A stretch of DNA of 64,000 bases, taken from Caballeronia sordidicola. Lineage in GTDB: Bacteria; Pseudomonadota; Gammaproteobacteria; Burkholderiales; Burkholderiaceae. Below the pieces are notes generated by a model. The model saw only the letters and a program-made list of their open reading frames with translations, was not told where the DNA came from and made no database searches. The translations under genes were made by a program, and so were the position numbers. This document shows, in pieces, positions 61,669 to 64,000 of the stretch. The stretch is taken from positions 100,378 to 164,377 of the forward strand of contig NZ_MTHB01000206.1 of assembly GCF_002220365.1 (NCBI RefSeq), written 5' to 3'. Each line of letters begins with the position of its first letter. The first letter of the stretch is position 1.

Positions 61669-62295
61669 ATGCTTAAAAAGCTGTTGATGCTTTGTCTGGC
61701 CCTTGCCTTGTCCATAGGCGCCGCGTTCGCGGCCGTCGACGTGAATACGGCGGACCAAACCTCGCTTGAAGCGGTAAAGGGGCTTGGGCCGGTGAAGTCG
61801 AAGGCGATCATAGACGAGCGGACGAAGAATGGCCCGTTCAAGGACGCCGACGACCTCGCGAGCCGCGTGAAAGGACTCGGCACGAAATCCGTGACGAACC
61901 TGGAGCAGGCCGGGCTGACGGTTGGCGGTTCATCCGCGCCGCCGACCGGGACAAAGGCCAGCAAGACGCCGGCCGCCACCAGCGCAGGAGCCGCAGCGCC
62001 CGCCAAATCAACGGTGAAGTCGTCCACGGCCGCAACCGCCGCCACGTCACCCGCCGCCACCACGGCCACGACGCCCGCAGTGACGCCGGCAACAACTCCC
62101 GCAACAACAGCAGACGCGGCTTCTGCCACCAAGGGCAAGAAGGGTAAAAAGGCCAAGGCCAGTGCTGCGGCTAGTTCGAGCACAGCAACGACAGCGACAT
62201 CAGCGACGGCCGACGCAGCCTCGGGCGCGAGCGGCGCCAAGGCGTCGAAGAAATCCAAGAAAAAGAAAGCCGCGAGCGACGCGGCAGCAACCTGA
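61669..62295 (+). CDS. Exported helix-hairpin-helix protein (ComEA-like) with lysine-rich tail
   Basis: The start is set at 61669 (MLKKLLMLCLALALSIGAAFA, 208 residues), with GGAG upstream; the longer frame adds 26 unlikely residues. A signal peptide is followed by an HhH pair like ComEA (VDVNTADQTSLEAVKGLGPVKSKAII, then ALxxVKGLGTKSV). ComEA binds incoming DNA in natural competence. The second half is Ala/Thr/Ser-rich with lysine clusters (KGKKGKKAKA, KASKKSKKKK), resembling histone-H1/AlgP-type tails. Such tails are also known in other betaproteobacterial HhH proteins. Whether it works in DNA uptake is not shown. Confidence 0.85.
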   Translation: MLKKLLMLCLALALSIGAAFAAVDVNTADQTSLEAVKGLGPVKSKAIIDERTKNGPFKDADDLASRVKGLGTKSVTNLEQAGLTVGGSSAPPTGTKASKTPAATSAGAAAPAKSTVKSSTAATAATSPAATTATTPAVTPATTPATTADAASATKGKKGKKAKASAAASSSTATTATSATADAASGASGAKASKKSKKKKAASDAAAT

Positions 62296-62506
62296 GGACG
62301 GCGACGCACTTCGGCGCTGGATCCCGAGTGTGGAACGGCCGCGTGGAATAGCCATCAACGCGCAGCTCGAATTCAAGCCGCCCAGGTCGCCTTGCAGCAG
62401 CAACACACCGGCCGTCTTACGAGACGGCATGTTTTCCGTCCGGCACACGCGAACAAGCATGACGCCGGACGGCATCTAACCAGCATCGTTTTCAAGTGAG
62501 ACAGCC

Positions 62507-62956
62507 ATGAGCCTACTCGATACTCTCGCCTCTTCTTTTGGCAATTCGTCTCAAGGTGGCGGCGCGCAGTCCGGCCTGGTCGCCATTGCGATGGAGTTCG
62601 TCAACAACCAGCCCGGCGGCCTGAACGGCTTGATCCAGCGTTTCCATGAAAATGGCGCGGGCGACATTGTCTCGTCGTGGGTCGGCAACGGCGAAAACAA
62701 GCCCATCAGCTCGGACACCGTGACCAACGTGCTCGGTTCAGACGCGGTCGGCCAGATGGCGCAGAAAGCTGGCTTGTCCGGCGACCAGGTCTCCGGCATT
62801 TTGGCTTCTGTGTTACCGCATCTCGTGAACCACGCGACGCCGGACGGCCAGGTGCCGGCGAACGGCCAGCTGGATGTGAGTAGCTTGCTGGGTTCGCTTG
62901 GCGGCCTCGGCGGTCTGGCAGGCTTGTTCGGCAAGAGCGAAGAACCGAAGGCCTAA
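62507..62956 (+). CDS. YidB-like protein (DUF937 family)
   Basis: A 149-residue protein, Gly/Ser-rich at both ends, with the family core GLVAIAMEFVNNQPGGLNGLIQRF and a KAGLSGDQVSGILASVLPHLVNHATPDGQ segment. The function is unknown. It stands alone between the HhH protein and clpB, with a terminator after. Confidence 0.88.
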   Translation: MSLLDTLASSFGNSSQGGGAQSGLVAIAMEFVNNQPGGLNGLIQRFHENGAGDIVSSWVGNGENKPISSDTVTNVLGSDAVGQMAQKAGLSGDQVSGILASVLPHLVNHATPDGQVPANGQLDVSSLLGSLGGLGGLAGLFGKSEEPKA

Positions 62957-62995
62957 GCGGTTTTGGTCCGGGATTCGGGCCTTTTGACAAGTAGT

Positions 62996-63032
62996 AAAAA
63001 GGGGCAACGGCGTAATCCGTTGCCCCTTTTTT
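62996..63032 (+). terminator. Bidirectional terminator between the YidB-like gene and clpB
   Basis: AAAAAGGGGCAACGG, 6-base loop, CCGTTGCCCCTTTTTT: a 10-bp stem flanked by A- and T-runs; serves both convergent genes. Confidence 0.92.
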
Positions 63033-63061
63033 GTTTGTAGGACGAGCTTTGACGAAGCGTC

Positions 63062-64000
63062 TTAATGCACGACGCGATCGAACACCAACTCGCCATCCCG
63101 CATGTCCACGGGGATCACGTCCTTCGGTCCGAACTTGCCCGCCAGGATCAGCTTCGCGACCGGGTTCTCGATCTGCTGCTGGATCGCGCGCTTCAACGGC
63201 CGTGCGCCAAACACCGGGTCGTAACCCACCTTGCCGATGTGTTCCAGCGCGGCTTCCGACACATCCAGTTGCATCTCCAGCTTCGCGAGCCGTTCATGCA
63301 GCCGTTGCAACTGGATCTTCGCGATCATCTGGATGTTCTCGCGGTCGAGCGAATGGAACACCACCACATCGTCGATACGATTCAGGAATTCCGGCCGGAA
63401 GTGCAGCTTGACCTCCTCCCAGACCGCTTCCTTCACCGCTTCGTGCGGCTCGCCGACCATCGACTGGATCACGTGCGATCCAAGATTCGATGTCATCACG
63501 ATCACCGTGTTCTTGAAGTCCACGGTGCGCCCTTGCCCGTCGGTCATGCGGCCGTCGTCGAGCACTTGCAGCAGCACATTGAACACGTCCGGATGCGCCT
63601 TCTCGATTTCATCGAGCAGGATCACGCTATACGGCTTGCGACGCACGAGCTCGGTCAGGTAACCGCCTTCCTCATAACCGACATAACCCGGCGGCGCCCC
63701 AATCAACCGCGCGACGCTGTGCTTCTCCATGAACTCACTCATGTCGATACGGATCATGTGATCCTCTGAATCGAACAGGAACGAGGCAAGCGCCTTGCAC
63801 AACTCAGTCTTGCCGACACCCGTCGGCCCGAGAAACAGGAACGAACCATACGGACGATTCGGATCCGACAGCCCCGCACGCGAACGGCGAATCGCATCGG
63901 CCACCGCGCCAATCGCCTCATCCTGACCCACCACACGGTCGTGCAACTTGCCTTCGATCTGCAACAGCTTCTCGCGCTCGCCCTGCATCATCCGCGACAC
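63062..64000 (-). CDS. clpB: ATP-dependent chaperone ClpB, C-terminal part
   Basis: The last 313 codons of ClpB; the gene runs past the right edge, and the frame is open to base 64000 (VSRMMQGEREKL...). The visible part is the second AAA+ domain: Walker A GPTGVGKTE, Walker B ILLDEIEKAH, sensor VIVMTSNLGS and the end YDPVFGARPLKRAIQQQIENP. ClpB with DnaK disaggregates proteins after heat stress. The methionine near the edge is not the real start. Confidence 0.96.
   Translation of the reverse strand: MSRMMQGEREKLLQIEGKLHDRVVGQDEAIGAVADAIRRSRAGLSDPNRPYGSFLFLGPTGVGKTELCKALASFLFDSEDHMIRIDMSEFMEKHSVARLIGAPPGYVGYEEGGYLTELVRRKPYSVILLDEIEKAHPDVFNVLLQVLDDGRMTDGQGRTVDFKNTVIVMTSNLGSHVIQSMVGEPHEAVKEAVWEEVKLHFRPEFLNRIDDVVVFHSLDRENIQMIAKIQLQRLHERLAKLEMQLDVSEAALEHIGKVGYDPVFGARPLKRAIQQQIENPVAKLILAGKFGPKDVIPVDMRDGELVFDRVVH

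Overview
This 64 kb window looks like chromosomal core sequence from a GC-rich betaproteobacterium of the Burkholderiaceae, most likely Paraburkholderia/Caballeronia/Burkholderia. That placement is inferred from gene order (ispG-hisS-yfgM-bamB-der-hfq-hflXKC-hisZ-purA, surE-pcm-nlpD-rpoS, dnaX-ybaB-recR), from the use of a HisZ regulatory subunit, and from the protein sequences. No insertion sequence, prophage, integrase, CRISPR array, tRNA or rRNA gene was seen. The genes are dense and largely housekeeping.

Layout. 1-8.5 kb: the start of rluD (cut by the window edge) diverges from bamD. Next come a secreted Gly/Tyr/His-rich protein, a DinG/YoaA-type iron-sulfur helicase, a small YdcH-like (DUF465) protein, a secreted Gln-rich coiled-coil protein, and tex on the other strand. 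8.5-28.5 kb: a long minus-strand block with kup, a phosphoribosyltransferase, purA, hisZ, a DUF2065 protein, hflC, hflK, hflX, hfq, der, bamB, a YfgM-like protein, hisS, ispG, rodZ, rlmN and ndk. It combines purine and histidine metabolism, isoprenoid synthesis, outer-membrane assembly, cell shape, membrane-protease control and RNA chaperoning. Terminator-like hairpins split it into several transcription units. 28.9-36.2 kb: a Bax-inhibitor-1-like membrane protein converges on rlmD, a PolB-like exonuclease and the stationary-phase cluster surE-pcm-nlpD-rpoS. 36.4-43.7 kb: a quinone oxidoreductase converges on ybaB-recR-DUF1653-CoA-transferase, followed upstream by dnaX and the 4.5S SRP RNA gene (ffs). 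44-49.6 kb: trxA, rho, a merR-MFS pair, an MtfA-type zinc peptidase and rpmE2 on the plus strand. 49.9-63 kb: an ArnT/PMT-like membrane glycosyltransferase, a MATE exporter, a very large alpha-2-macroglobulin followed at once by pbpC, a secreted helix-hairpin-helix protein with a lysine-rich tail, and a YidB-like protein. It ends with the 3' part of clpB on the minus strand.

I did not find a clearly new multi-gene system. The observations most worth checking are small-scale. One is an eight-G run in dnaX placed exactly at the end of domain III, where a one-base slip in either direction would give a gamma-length truncated protein. Another is a near-perfect 20-bp tandem repeat in the rho leader. 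A third is a set of 13-bp tandem repeats ahead of rpmE2. There is also a long intercistronic stem-loop between yfgM and bamB, and an exported HhH protein carrying a histone-H1-like tail. Start sites were moved inward from the longest reading frame where a Shine-Dalgarno sequence, an overlap with the upstream gene, or family length supported it. Promoters rest on motif reading by eye and carry modest confidence.
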